Assembly (NCBI GenBank): GCA_002633005.1
Contig: NMRA01001013.1
Coordinates: 6,858 to 70,385, forward strand
Direction of reading: 5' to 3'
DNA length: 63,528 nucleotides
From: Phoronis australis
Lineage: Eukaryota > Phoronida > Phoronidae
In this document: one piece after another, positions 37,801 to 52,800 of the stretch
Layout of the letters: each line of letters begins with the position of its first letter
Position numbering within the stretch: the first letter of the stretch is position 1
The notes under the pieces: generated by a model
Seen by the model: the letters and a program-made list of their open reading frames with translations, nothing else
Database searches by the model: none
Told to the model about the DNA's origin: nothing
Program-made: the position numbers and the translations under genes

Positions 37801-40800
37801 TGACTGGCATTATCCTCATCCTCTAAATCACTGATGTCTACCACTTCAATGTCTGATGACTGCCTTGGTTCATGTGAGCTACTCTCCAGTTCATTTTCAG
37901 AGCTCAACATATGCAGTGCTTGGCTAACAGCATCTTGCACAATAGTTTTACTTGCTGCTGTTCTGATGACGCGATCCACTATTTCTTTACCCATAGTTTG
38001 ACTAGACCTACTCTCATGTTCCATGGCAGGCTCGTCTGCAGGTGACAACATGTCATCTCCACCAATTTCTACGTCACCAACACCAACATTATCCTCGGTG
38101 TCAGCTTCACAACTATCCTCGTCTGATGTCTGACTAAAACTTTCCCTCGTTTGCTTCCTTCGTTTCTTGCGTGATCTCTTCTTAGGGACCTTCAAGTGGT
38201 CCATCCTGCTCCCAGACTGTCCTGTATCAGCCTCTGTGGCCCCCTTCCCTGTGACGGGCGAGGGAGTGTACTTGATGGTAAATGTCTCGGTGGTGAAGCC
38301 CCCTCTGGACTGATGCTCTCTCAACTTGGCCTGGAACTTTGCCTTCAAGTCCTCAAGGTCCTTCATGATTTGCCTAAAACAAAATTAACCTGCTGTCAAG
38401 ACCCAAGCGTTTAGAGCGTATAATTTGCTTAAATGAGAGACACACGAGTCCAAGCATTGCTCGACTCAAACAAAGTTCTACAGAATGGCTGTACTAGTTC
38501 AGTGGTCGGCAACGTAGAGCACACGAGTCAGATCCGGTTCACCTTTATCCATTTTGAGCAATCTAGTAGACTTTGAAAAGTGTTCAAAGTTGATCCACAC
38601 TGTTGAGGGTTGATGAGGGTTACAGGGCATTATTTCATTTTAACGACTGAAGGGATCTAGTCGCTGTTGATATCACTATGATAAAATCCTACCACTAGAC
38701 TTATACTGTAACTACTAAATGGTATGAAGGTAATAAGCATTATTGATTATATGCTACTTATGTGACTGCCAAAAATCGTTGTACACATAGTAGGTCTTAA
38801 TCAGTCATACTTCACTAAATTGTACACGTATAAGGTCTAATTCAGTCAAACCTCACTACATTGTACACATAGCAATACTTATCCAGACAAACCTCACTAA
38901 ATTGTACACATAGCAGTACTTATTCAGCTAGCCTTCACTACATTGGACACACAGCAGGTCTTATCCAGCAGGACCTCACTACACTGTACACAAAGCAGGT
39001 CTTATTCAGCCAGACATCACTACACTGTACACAAAGCAGGTCTTATTCAGTGACATGTCACTCACTACATTACCACTTCACAAAGCCCGCCTCATTAACA
39101 TAATGAGCATCCTCACCAAAAAGATCACAAATGTCACCTGACACTCCCAGCCTTGTCTTTGCACCAGTTATAACAAATGTTTTGGAGAAGTAGAAAAACA
39201 AAGACAACGGCAGTCTGTTTTTTTAAAAAAAAATCATGACATATACCATGGAGCCTTTGATAATCAAATATGTAAAGGGGTGCTTGCTGGCATTAGTGCA
39301 CTTTTTTGTCCAGCAAAAAGCATCCTTTGCAACCACAAATGGAACTAAAAACCATCACAAGGTAAGATGAATGTTAGAAGTTTACAACAAAGCTTTACTC
39401 ACTTAACCTGCAACTTTGAAATACTGAAATATGACCCTACAAACCCAAAAAAACGTGTCCATCCCTGTTCTAGATCTATTTTGTCTATGTGACAAGGCAG
39501 GCTGCTCCTTACTTTGTGTGGAAAGGTCAGACTTAGGCCAAAATTTTGACATAATAAACAGAGAGTAACTCGATATTACTCACTCTACATTTCTGTGAAG
39601 TGAAGTTGTTGAATCTGATCGAGGTTCAGCTGGCAGTCCTGGTGTGGTTGGTGCAGTGTGACGCTCATCCTGTCCTTGTGCATAGTCCAGCAGTGTAGGG
39701 TGACTTAACTGGATGTGTTGCTCTGTGAAGCGGGTCAGGTGAGACGGGAAGGATGGGTAGTCTGATGATGTCGTGTACGTTGTGTAAGAGGGAACCGCCT
39801 CCTGCATAGGGATATCAGTGTTCAAATTTGAGTGTTTTGAGACAATGGGTTATTTTTACTGTGATGAGTGGAAATTCCACAATACATGCAGAACCCCTGG
39901 ATTCACAAGATACTGAACATTTTCAAAAACATGCTATAATGTTTCCTCCAACCACATAGTGGAAGATAACATATCTTCATGTGTGTATAATCATAAACCA
40001 GATGCAGGAGTTTATATCAGAGATCCACACTTCAATCATTATATCATCACATGGAGGATGAACAATGGCATCATGGTTTGTTAGTACTAGACTGTCAACA
40101 GTTGAATACTGTTAGAATTTCGTAAGCTCTTGAAAAGTGAATTTTTTTGGAAATCATTTTTGTCCATAAACTGAGAGGTCTATACAATGATACAGCAACA
40201 AAATCATTTAGTTTGTTTCATAAATACATTTATGACAACAAGGTCAGTCATACTGTTAATCATTGGTAACTAATGACAACCACTGTACCGTGCACGGTGT
40301 GACATCCACTCTGTCATGACTCACTTCTACTGAACTGACAGGCTTGACAGACAACTACAAAACACAAAATTGAAGAAAAGATTGGTTAAAAAATAAACAC
40401 AAACACACGAAACTGAAGCAACACATTGATATGTCAGCAATAAACTTTGATGAGACAAACCAACTGTAGTCTGATCCCAACCCTGTATGGTTATAACTGC
40501 ATCACCTTATGATGAATTTGTCCAAATGAGGTCTATTGAGTTGCACGCAATATATTTGACAGCACATTGCTAGAACCAGTGTTACACACACAGCCATGTG
40601 TTACCAATTACACTATGTTACACACACAGTCATGTGTTACCAATTACACTATGTTACGGAGCATGAAAAACGGCCAAATCTCTAGAACCAAGGTATTCAA
40701 TGAATAACTAGATCTGTAAATTATTCACTGAATACAAGGCAGGAGAATAGCTGTGTTCACAGAGAGGGTTCTGGTGAGCCATACTACTAAACATCTGGCA

Positions 40801-43800
40801 AAAATGATTAATCACATATTAATCTGGCTATGAAATGAGCTAGTGAAGACCCTCATATAGCTTACCAACCACATACCAACAGTTCAAAGGTCAACTCGTC
40901 ACATGACTTACCATGACTTGACCATGACACGAGCCAGTGAAGTCCATGACATTGTACCATCCACAGATCTCGTGCAATCCAAAAGTCAGAGGGGACAGAT
41001 CAACAGATACAAAGCCAATAACAGTTCCCATTGACTGTGCTGAAAGTGTACAAAACAGTTGCCTTTAGTGGAATGTTAACTTGTTCCAACTTACCAACTG
41101 CTGTAATATCCCTAAAAAAAGTCTACTGACAGAAGTAAAAAGTATCACAGCAGTCAAACTACCAATAACATAGATCTCTCTAGATAATCAATACAAAAAA
41201 GACAATTAATCTGTAAAGAAAAACATTTAAATCATCCATGACAGAATTATCAGTAAAGACCTCATGGGTGGGCATAACTGGTAGTTTCTATTAGTCAGAG
41301 GAGTAAGACATTTGCATGGATGAAATAGTAAATTTGTAATAATATCCACATTAAGTTGTACAAATGACATATATTTTATCATTTCTTTTCATGGATACTT
41401 GTACACTTGTTTGACTTCTCACCAGTGTTCTCTTGAGATTCCTGCTGATGCCAGACTTTAAACATTAAATTCTGTAGAAGAAAACAAAACAGTTAACTGA
41501 CATCATAATCATAGTTCAAACTGAGACAATGTAACAAAAATAATGCTGAGGATTATAACAATTTCTTGGCACGCAATGTAAGAGTATTGGTGAGAGATAG
41601 TTAGTAACCACAACTGACACCAGGTGGTGTCATGTGTACATTCTTCACCTTGCCTTCCTTGGTCAGATGGTCCATGTGAAGTCTGCACTCTTGTACATGG
41701 TGCCACACAGGATCACAACTGTTAGGCACACAGCTAGTAAAGATGGGTTGAGAGCTGTCTGCAGTCTGGTATGATACACAGCTATTGGGGCATGTCACAG
41801 CACTGAAATAACAGCAATGCAAAGTGACTTCATTTGACAAGTCAAATCAAAGCGTACATGGCACTTTGTGTGCAATCACTCAAGACAAGCTACAGCTCAT
41901 TAAAAAAAGTCTGTGTCTGTCAAGTCTGCAGCAACACATTTCATTCATAACACAACTGTGAACAATTTCAAGACAACAAACTCATGTTCACAGAAAATGT
42001 CCATGTAAGCCAGGGTTTAAGATGAAGTGACTGTTAATGAAAACCTACAACAACCTCTCACTTATTTAGTTGGAGTGAAATAGGAACACATTAAGGTTAT
42101 CTACGACCTTAAAAAATGACCTGAACTCTAAGTCAAATATCAAAAAACCATGCTTTGTCAACCTTCTGAAAGGAAAAAAGGTTGAGGATTCTAAAAATAT
42201 GCTTCCTACTACTGCGTCTTTATTATTGTCCCGTAACCATGGTTTTTTAAGTCACATTTTCATGTGCAAGAAAGGTACATTCATAGCAAAATCACCCCCC
42301 AGTTGATTTTACTAAAACTTTTTTAAATGAAAATTTTATATTATGACTCAAATACGCTGTTAGGATTTTGCTTTAAAATGCCTAGTTTTTGCTTACTGCT
42401 GTTTTTTTTTACAAAAATGCCTTGTTTTGCGAGTAATTTGGCAAAAACATCCGAACTAAGTGAATAATAAAAAATTCCTAACAGTGTTTTTGAGACATAA
42501 CGTAATATTTCATTTAAAAAGTTGTAGTAAAATTGACTGGGGGGTTATTTTGCTATTTATGTAACTTTCTTGCACATGAAAAGTTGACTTAAAAATGTGG
42601 TCATGTGACAATAATAAAGGAACAGCAGTAAGAAGCATATTTTCTGAATCCTCAATCTTTCTCCTTTCAGAAAATGTATACTTTTAATGGTTGAAAAAGC
42701 ATAGTTTTTTGATATTTGAATTAGGGTTGAGGTCATTTATTAAGGCCCTAGATAACTTAAGCTAATTTCAGTGTTACGTAACAACTGATCCTACAAGACA
42801 CCAAAATAAGACTTACCCTTGTGAGTCAGAGAGACAAGACAAGTGCAGTGCCCTCTCTACACACACTGTCACTTCAAACGTACTGTCATGTGACCCCGCC
42901 ACCACAAGTTCCTCCCTCCCATACAAATCTTCCTCAACACTTGGCCTCTCCCCTGCTTTCCTTTCCTTCCGAAAACCAGGCCTCTCTCCAGCCCTGCCTA
43001 GCACATCTTGTGCACTGGGCACTTGGCTGTCAGAGTCTGACACAGACACACTGTCAGTCACCTCAGTCTCACTCTGTAACACATGCATTTCACAAATTTC
43101 AGACAGGATGACTAGTGATGACTAGGGATGACTAGTCAGGATGAGAATGTGAATTGCACTTACTGGTTCATAAAACAATGAAAATAGTAAGTTAAAAAAC
43201 TAACTTTTACAATGAAATTTTCTTTTATTTTGTAAACTAATATACAATCACTTTTATCAATTTTTCTACCAGCACATTGTGAAGGTCGTCCAAGCACGGC
43301 TTGTTTAAGAGTATTATTCACAAACCAATTGAACATAAAACTTTTGTCTCTTTACATAAAAAAGAATGTTGTTGCATGATGAATTGTTACCGTGGCAACC
43401 TAGTGCAGCTAGTCCAAGTGTATGTATATTGTATTTGGTATTTTGCAGCATACCTACTATTATTGTATAAAATGGAACTATGGGTCATTGACTTAGTATT
43501 CACTAACGATGTTGAAATACTGATGATCAATTTTTCTTTTTTAACTTTCAACGCTAACTGTTTTATGATGACATTGAGCGCAGAAATTCTTAAAAGCTAA
43601 GTATTAGTAAGTTTAATTTCTAAGTCCCACTCAGCGTTAAATAGGTCAAGCCAAAAAGAAGTTCTACTGTTTTCCATATTGACTCGAGTTGATTAGCCGC
43701 AATATCCTGACGAGGTAAAGCCTCACTACCTGAATAAGCTTCATGTTATCTTCCTTTCGTGTGATGCCCACTTGTATATAGGCCCCATCTAGTCCAGCGA

Positions 43801-46800
43801 CACCAGGCTTGAACAGTGGGAACAGGCCGCTGTAGAAAACAGGAATAGAAACTGAGTGGCTTAATGGATAATGAGTAGTAACTGCAATAAACACCATGTT
43901 TAGAAATGCTTGGCAACTAAAGGAACTTCTGAGAGTATTTAGTAAATAACCAGTTTTCAGCAATTGTCCCAGATATGACAACCAGTTTTCTCTACTGGAT
44001 AACAGGCGTCAAACTGGTTCTCAAATCCAGGACCCAGTAAGTGACTATTGCCCAATTTCGAACTGATAATGAACGCATGGGGTCGCAGCCAACAGGCAGA
44101 CTTGAGAGCTAGCAGTCTTTCTTTATCAGATAACAAGAAAACACATATAAAGCTTCAGACAACCGAGCTCATACAACTACCTGACTTTGTGTGACCTGCA
44201 TTCCTTTCGGGCCAAGGTTTCCATGGGAACATAAGCTGATCCAATCAGGCGATCTCGCTGTTTTGGTCTTTCCTCGCTCCTCCTGTGTCCATGGCTCACC
44301 CACAACTGAATCTCCAGCCACTCTTCATTTAAGTACCTGATAAAGGACAGTACTCAAGTACCTCTTCACTAGTCTTGAGGATAGCAGCTTTAACTAATCA
44401 CCAGAAAGTTGCTAGTAATACATACCCCAGCCCAATTTTGTGATATGTACCCCAGCCTGACTTTGTGATATGTACCCCAGCCTGACTTTGTGATATGTAC
44501 CCCAGCCTGACTTTGTGATATGTACCCCAGCCTGACTTTGTGATATGTACCCCAGCCTGACTTTGTGATATGTACCCCAGCCTGACTTTGTGATATGTAC
44601 CCCAGCCTGACTTTGTGATATGTACCCCAGCCTGACTTTGTGATATGTACCCCAGCCTGACTTTGTGATATGTACCCCAGCCTGACTTTGTGATATGTAC
44701 CCCAGCCTGACTTTGTGATATGTACCCCAGCCTGACTTTGTGATATGTACCCCAGCCTGACTTTGTGATATGTACCCCAGCCTGACTTTGTGATATGTAC
44801 CCCAGCCTGACTTTGTGATATGTACCCCAGCCTGACTTTGTGATATGTACCCCAGCCTGACTTTGTGATATGTACCCCAGCCTGACTTTGTGATATGTAC
44901 CCCAGCCTGACTTTGTGATATGTACCCCAGCCTGACTTTGTGATATGTACCCCAGCCTGACTTTGTGATATGTACCCCAGCCTGACTTTGTGATATGTAC
45001 CCCAGCCTGACTTTGTGATATGTACCCCAGCCTGACTTTGTGATATGTACCCCAGCCTGACTTTGTGATATGTACCCCAGCCTGACTTTGTGATATGTAC
45101 CCCAGCCTGACTTTGTGATATGTACCCCAGCCTGACTTTGTGATATGTACCCCAGCCTGACTTTGTGATATGTACCCCAGCCTGACTTTGTGATATGTAC
45201 CCCAGCCTGACTTTGTGATATGTACCCCAGCCTGACTTTGTGATATGTACCCCAGCCTGACTTTGTGATATGTACCCCAGCCTGACTTTGTGATATGTAC
45301 CCCAGCCTGACTTTGTGATATGTACCCCAGCCTGACTTTGTGATATGTACCCCAGCCTGACTTTGTGATATGTACCCCAGCCTGACTTTGTGATATGTAC
45401 CCCAGCCTGACTTTGTGATATGTACCCCAGCCTGACTTTGTGATATGTACCCCAGCCTGACTTTGTGATATGTACCCCAGCCTGACTTTGTGATATGTAC
45501 CCCAGCCTGACTTTGTGATATGTACCCCAGCCTGACTTTGTGATATGTACCCCAGCCTGACTTTGTGATATGTACCCCAGCCTGACTTTGTGATATGTAC
45601 CCCAGCCTGACTTTGTGATATGTACCCCAGCCTGACTTTGTGATATGTACCCCAGCCTGACTTTGTGATATGTACCCCAGCCTGACTTTGTGATATGTAC
45701 CCCAGCCTGACTTTGTGATATGTACCCCAGCCTGACTTTGTGATATGTACCCCAGCCTGACTTTGTGATATGTACCCCAGCCTGACTTTGTGATATGTAC
45801 CCCAGCCTGACTTTGTGATATGTACCCCAGCCTGACTTTGTGATATGTACCCCAGCCTGACTTTGTGATATGTACCCCAGCCTGACTTTGTGATATGTAC
45901 CCCAGCCTGACTTTGTGATATGTACCCCAGCCTGACTTTGTGATATGTACCCCAGCCTGACTTTGTGATATGTACCCCAGCCTGACTTTGTGATATGTAC
46001 CCCAGCCTGACTTTGTGATATGTACCCCAGCCTGACTTTGTGATATGTACCCCAGCCTGACTTTGTGATATGTACCCCAGCCTGACTTTGTGATATGTAC
46101 CCCAGCCTGACTTTGTGATATGTACCCCAGCCTGACTTTGTGATATGTACCCCAGCCTGACTTTGTGATATGTACCCCAGCCTGACTTTGTGATATGTAC
46201 CCCAGCCTGACTTTGTGATATGTACCCCAGCCTGACTTTGTGATATGTACCCCAGCCTGACTTTGTGATATGTACCCCAGCCTGACTTTGTGATATGTAC
46301 CCCAGCCTGACTTTGTGATATGTACCCCAGCCTGACTTTGTGATATGTACCCCAGCCTGACTTTGTGATATGTACCCCAGCCTGACTTTGTGATATGTAC
46401 CCCAGCCTGACTTTGTGATATGTACCCCAGCCTGACTTTGTGATATGTACCCCAGCCTGACTTTGTGATATGTACCCCAGCCTGACTTTGTGATATGTAC
46501 CCCAGCCTGACTTTGTGATATGTACCCCAGCCTGACTTTGTGATATGTACCCCAGCCTGACTTTGTGATATGTACCCCAGCCTGACTTTGTGATATGTAC
46601 CCCAGCCTGACTTTGTGATATGTACCCCAGCCTGACTTTGTGATATGTACCCCAGCCTGACTTTGTGATATGTACCCCAGCCTGACTTTGTGATATGTAC
46701 CCCAGCCTGACTTTGTGATATGTACCCCAGCCTGACTTTGTGATATGTACCCCAGCCTGACTTTGTGATATGTACCCCAGCCTGACTTTGTGATATGTAC

Positions 46801-49800
46801 CCCAGCCTGACTTTGTGATATGTACCCCAGCCTGACTTTGTGATATGTACCCCAGCCTGACTTTGTGATATGTACCCCAGCCTGACTTTGTGATATGTAC
46901 CCCAGCCTGACTTTGTGATATGTACCCCAGCCTGACTTTGTGATATGTACCCCAGCCTGACTTTGTGATATGTACCCCAGCCTGACTTTGTGATATGTAC
47001 CCCAGCCTGACTTTGTGATATGTACCCCAGCCTGACTTTGTGATATGTACCCCAGCCTGACTTTGTGATATGTACCCCAGCCTGACTTTGTGATATGTAC
47101 CCCAGCCTGACTTTGTGATATGTACCCCAGCCTGACTTTGTGATATGTACCCCAGCCTGACTTTGTGATATGTACCCCAGCCTGACTTTGTGATATGTAC
47201 CCCAGCCTGACTTTGTGATATGTACCCCAGCCTGACTTTGTGATATGTACCCCAGCCTGACTTTGTGATATGTACCCCAGCCTGACTTTGTGATATGTAC
47301 CCCAGCCTGACTTTGTGATATGTACCCCAGCCTGACTTTGTGATATGTACCCCAGCCTGACTTTGTGATATGTACCCCAGCCTGACTTTGTGATATGTAC
47401 CCCAGCCTGACTTTGTGATATGTACCCCAGCCTGACTTTGTGATATGTACCCCAGCCTGACTTNGTCCACGACATTGTACCATCCACAGATCTCGTGCAG
47501 TCCAAAAGTCAGAGGGGACAGATCAACAGATACAAAGCCAATAACAGTTCCCATTGACTGTGCTGAAAGTGTACAAAACACTTGCATTTAGTGGAATGTT
47601 AACTTGTTCCAACTTACCAACTGCTGTAATATCCCTAATAAAAGTCTACTGACAGAGGTAAAAAGTATCACAGCAGTCAAACTACCAATAACATAGATCT
47701 CTCTAGATAATCAATACAAAAAAGACGATTAATCTGTAAAGAAAAACATTTAAATCATCCATGCCAGAATTATCAGTAAAGACCTCACGGGTAGTTTCTA
47801 TTAGTCAGAGGAGTAAGACATTTGCATGGATGAAATAGTAAATTTATAATAATATCCACATTAAGTTGTACAAAGACTTCCAATGACATATATTTTATCA
47901 CTTCTTTTCATGGATACTTGTACACTTGTTTGACTTCTCACCAGTGTTCTCTTGAGATTCCTGCTGATGCCAGACTTTAAACATCAAATTCTGTAGAAGA
48001 AAACAAAACAGTTAACTGACATCATAATCATAGTTCAAACTGAGACAATGTAACAAAAATAATGCTGAGGATTATAACAATTTCTTGGCACGCAATGTAA
48101 GAGTATTGGTGAGAGACAGTTAGTAACCACAACTGACACCAGGTGGTGTCATGTGTATGTCCTTCACCTTGCCTTCCTTGGTCAGATGGTCCATGTGAAG
48201 TCTGCACTCCTGTACATGGTGCCATACAGGATCACAACTGTTAGGCACACAGCTAGTAAAGATGGGTTGAGATCTGTCTGCAGTCTGGTATGACACACGG
48301 CTATTGGGGCACGTCACAGCACTGAAATAACAGCAATGCAAAGTGACTTCATTTGACAAGTCAAATCAAAGCGTACATGGCACTTTGAGTGCAATCACTC
48401 AAGACAAGCTACAGCTCATTAAAAAAAGTCTGTATCTGTCAAGTCTGCAGCAACACATTTCATTCATAACACAACTGTGAACAATTTCAAGACAACAAAC
48501 TCATGTTCACAGAAAATGTCCATGTAAGCCAGGGTTTAAGATGAAGTGACTGTTAATGAAAACCTACAACAACCTCTCACTTATATAGTTGGAGTGAAAT
48601 AGGAACAGATTAAAGTTATCTACGACCTTAATAAACGACCTGAACTCTAAGTCAAATATCAAAAAACTATGCTTTGTCAACCTTAAAAAGTATGTCTCCT
48701 GAAAGGAAAAAGGTCGAGGATTCTAAAAATATGCTTCTTACTACTGCATCTTTATTATTGTCCCGTAACCATAGTTTTTTTTAAGTCAAATTTTCATGTG
48801 CAAGAAAGGTACTTTCATAGCAAAATAACCCCCCAGTTGATTTTACTAAAACTTTTTTAAATGAAAATTTTATACTATGACTCAAATACGCTGTTAGGAT
48901 TTTGCTTTAAAATGCCTAGTTTTTGCTTACCGAGTGATATAAGTATAAGACCGCTGTTTTTTTTTTTTACAAAAATGCCTCGTGTTTTGCGAGTTAATTT
49001 GGCAAAAACGCCCGAACTAAGTGAATAATAAAAAATTCCTAACAGTGCTTTTGACACATAACGTAAAATTTCATTAAAAAAAGTTGTAGTAAAATTGACT
49101 GGGGGGGGGGGTTATTTTGCTATATATGTACCTTTCTTGCACATGAAAAGTTGACTTAAAAACGTGTCATGTGACAATAATAAAGACACAGCAGTGAGAA
49201 GCATATTTTCTGAATCCTCAATCTTTCTCCTATCAGAAAATGTATACTTTTAATGGCTGAAAAAGCATAGTTTTTCCATATTTGACTTAGGGTTGAGGTC
49301 ATTTATTAAGGCCCTAGATAACCTTAAGCTAATTTCAGTGTTACGTAACAACTGATCCTACAAGACACCAAAATAGGACTTACCCTTGTGAGTCCGAGAG
49401 ACAAGACAAGTGCAGTGCCCTCTCTACACACACTGTCACTTCAAACGCACTGTCATGTGACCCCGCCACCACAAGTTCCTCCCTCCCATACAAATCCTCC
49501 TCAACAATTGGCCTCTCCCCTGCTTTCCTTTCCTTCCCAAAACCAGGCCTCTCTCCAGCTCTGCCTAGCACATCTTGTGCACTGGGCACTTGGCTGTCAG
49601 AGTCTGACACAGACACAATGTCAGTCACCTCAGTCTCACTCTGTAACACATGCATTTCACATTTCAGACAGGATGACTAGTGATGACTAGGGATGACTAG
49701 TGATGACTAGTCAGGATGAGAATGTGAATTGCACTTACTGGTTCATAAAACAATGAAAATAGCGAGTTAAGAAACTAACTAGTACAATGAAATTTTCATT

Positions 49801-52800
49801 TATTTTGTAAACTAATATACAATCGCTTTTATCAATTTTTCTACCAGCACATTGTGAAGGTCGTCCAAGCATGGCTTGTTTAAGAGTATTATTCACAAAC
49901 CAATTGAACATAAAATGTTTGTCTCTTTACCTAAAAAAGGAATGTTGTTGCATGATGAATTGTTACCATGGCAACCTAGTGCAGCTAGTCCAAGTGTATG
50001 TATATTGTATTTGGTATTTTGCAGCATACCTACTATTATTATTGTATAAAATAGAAATAGAACTATGGGTCATTGACTTTGTATTCAGTAACGATGTTGA
50101 AATGCTGATGATCAATTTTTCTTTTTTAAGTTTCAACACTAACTGTTTTATGATGACATTGAGCCCAGAAATTCATAAAAGCTAAGTATTAGTAAGTTTA
50201 ATTTCTAAGTTCCACTCAGCGTTAAATAGGTCAAGCCAAAAAGAAATTAGTTCTACTGTTTTCCATATTGACTAGAGTTGATTAGCAGCAATATCCTGAC
50301 GAGGTAAAGTCTCACTACCTGAATAAGCTTCATGTTATCTTCCTTTCGTGTGATGCCCACTTGTATATAGGCCCCATCTAGTCCAGCGACACCAGGCTTG
50401 AACAGTGGGAACAGGCCGCTGTAGAAAACAGGAATAGAAACTGAGTGGCTTAATGGATAATGAGTAATAACTGCAATAAACACCATGTTTAGAAATGCTT
50501 GGCAACTAAAGGAACTTGTCAGAATATGGTCTGACAGTATTTTTAGTTGTATTGTTTTGTTTTGTTATTCTGTTTGATTGGCATGACCCCTGAGTTAAGT
50601 ACAGTGATGATGTAATTTGTTTACTACAAAATAGTGTGGAACTTTCTAGGAGACTGAGGTCAGAACATTGATGATGTAATTTGTTTACTGCAGTATAGTG
50701 TGGAACTTTCTAGAAGACTCTAGCATGACAGTGATTAATGCAGTCTGGAATATTCTAGAGACTAGTACATGTTTGTAGAATGATTGGGTAGGTTCCAGAA
50801 AGTTCTGGTATGTGCTTGAATTGATGAAAAGTTCTAGAACAATGCATTAGGCTATAAATACACAAACACGGGTTTGTGTTAGTCAGTTGACTTGAGTCCA
50901 AGAAGATTAAGTCAGTTGAGTCCAAGAAGATCAAGTCGGGAGATCAAGAGAAGATCAACTAAGTTCAAGAAATTTAATCAGGAGAACTACAGTTGAGTTG
51001 CAGTGAAGAGAATCAGCAGTTACAGCGATGGTCAATAGGGAGCCAGCTATAGAAACAGCAGGTTATTGAACCAACGAGTGTAACAGTTGCTGGAAGTATC
51101 TCAAAGTTCATCACAAGTCAAAACTTCGCAGCACTGGCTGGAGCATAAACAGACATTACTTCGGACGTTTTGTTTGGGTAGGCTTGTGAACGCACAGTCG
51201 GGATTAATAAAGGATTAACTCGAACCAATCTTCAGTCAATCTTCGCACCAAAAGCTATTAGCACCGGTCTGTAACAACCTGCGCCCACCCACACACGGGG
51301 AAAAACGTGACAGAACTTCTGAGAGTATTTAATAAATAACCAGTTTTCAGCAATTGTCCCAGATATGACAACCAGTTTTCTTTACTGGATAACAGGCGTC
51401 AAAGTGGTTCTCCAATCCAGGACCCAGTAAGTGACTATTGCCCAATTTCGAACTGATAATGAACGCATGGGGTCGCAGCCAACAGGCAGACTTGAGAGCT
51501 AGCAGTCTTCCTTTATCAGATAACAAGAAAACACACATAAAGCTTCAGACAACCGAGCTCATACAACTACCTGACTTTGTGTGACCTGCATTCCTTTCGG
51601 GCCAAGGTTTCCATGGGAACATAAGCTGATCCAATCAGGCGATCTCGCTGTTTTGGTCTTTCCTCGCTCCTCCTGTGTCCATGGCTCACCCACAACTGAA
51701 TCTCCAGCCACTCTTCATTTAAGTACCTGATAAAGGACAGTACTCAAGTACCTCTTCACTAGTCTTGAGGATAGCAGCTTTAACTAATCACCAGAAAGTT
51801 GCTAGTAATACATACCCCAGCCCAATTTTGTGATATGTACCCCAGCCTGACTTTGTGATATGTACCCCAGCCTGACTTTGTGATATGTACCCCAGCCTGA
51901 CTTTGTGATATGTACCCCANAATTTTGTGATATGTATCTTAGCCTGACTTTGTACCATGTACCCTAACCCGGCTTTGTGATATGTAGCCCAGCCCGACTT
52001 TGTGATATGTACCCCAGCCCGATTTCGCGACAGGTACCCTAGCCCAACTTTGTGATATGCACCTCAGCCCGTCTTTGTCATTTGTAACCTAGCCTGACTT
52101 TGTGATGCATATCCTAGCTTCAGTTCACTAAATGGTCTACACAACATTCTACATCAAAACTTACCAGAAGAAAGCAGGAGAGTTGAGCACAGAGAATGAC
52201 TTGTGACAGTCTAGTCTGCTTGTGACGTGTTTCTTCTCGGTCTTATCCAGTCCACACAGTTTAGAGCATACAGCACCTAAAGTGGGAACAAAACAAACAT
52301 AGCTTCACCAATTGATAAATTAGCTCCACTTTTTATGTGGTACTTTATTACACATTCGTGGTAAGTACTCTTCATTTATTTTGCATTACTCGTTCAACGT
52401 ACACAACACGAGTTCTATAACCATTCCTTCACATGGTGAAGAGAATTTAAAGATACAAAAATAAAGAAATAGGGGCAACGAGGGCATTGATATGCGCACA
52501 CTCTGTGCGTTGCATATGTCACAGATACAAGAAACGATAATTATTTGAAACATTCCTTCTAGACGGAGCAATGCCAGTAAACTTAATAATCGCTTCTAGG
52601 GCGTGAAAAGTCATAAATGGTCTCCTCGATAGGAACACACCTGGCACCTTTCAGCAAGATTCTGCAAAAAGTTTGGAGGCTAACGGCAAAGGACAGAAAA
52701 ACAACAGAAAGGCCGCTAGGGGATGAAATGTAGGTCAAATCCATCTGAAACAGGGCCCTTGATGTTGAATATGTCATAGTAACTTATTAGGCAAATTTCC

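Larger units (their letters stand above)
47465..51820 (-). pseudogene. C2CD3: Duplicate of C2CD3 exons 17-22 (copy B)
   Basis: Starts abruptly after the n inside exon 22 (partial, 47465-47562). It holds intact copies of exon 21 (47942-47990), exon 20 (48168-48321), exon 19 (49384-49640), exon 18 (50319-50418) and exon 17 (51571-51726), all with splice sites and open frames and only allele-level differences. Nothing is broken, so this is not a decayed pseudogene. It is most likely the second haplotype placed in tandem. Annotating both copies would falsely double these exons. Confidence 0.85.

Noticed and set aside
44425-47463. CRISPR-like array
   Set aside because: Units are head-to-tail with no unique spacers, in an intron-bearing animal gene.
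44390-47587. 1,065-, 1,035- and 1,023-codon minus-strand frames ([22 protein letters not shown] repeats)
   Set aside because: All three frames are translations of one non-coding 25-bp array in a C2CD3 intron; being open in every frame only reflects the lack of stops in the unit. The flanking WYN.. and S.L..FW residues belong to exon 22 sequence and intron.
40946-51820. Genuine tandem duplication of C2CD3 exons 17-22
   Set aside because: The second copy begins mid-exon at an n, only one set of exons fits the phase chain from exon 16 to exon 23, and differences are allele-like (small indels, one LTR insertion). A false duplication explains it better, though only reads can prove it.
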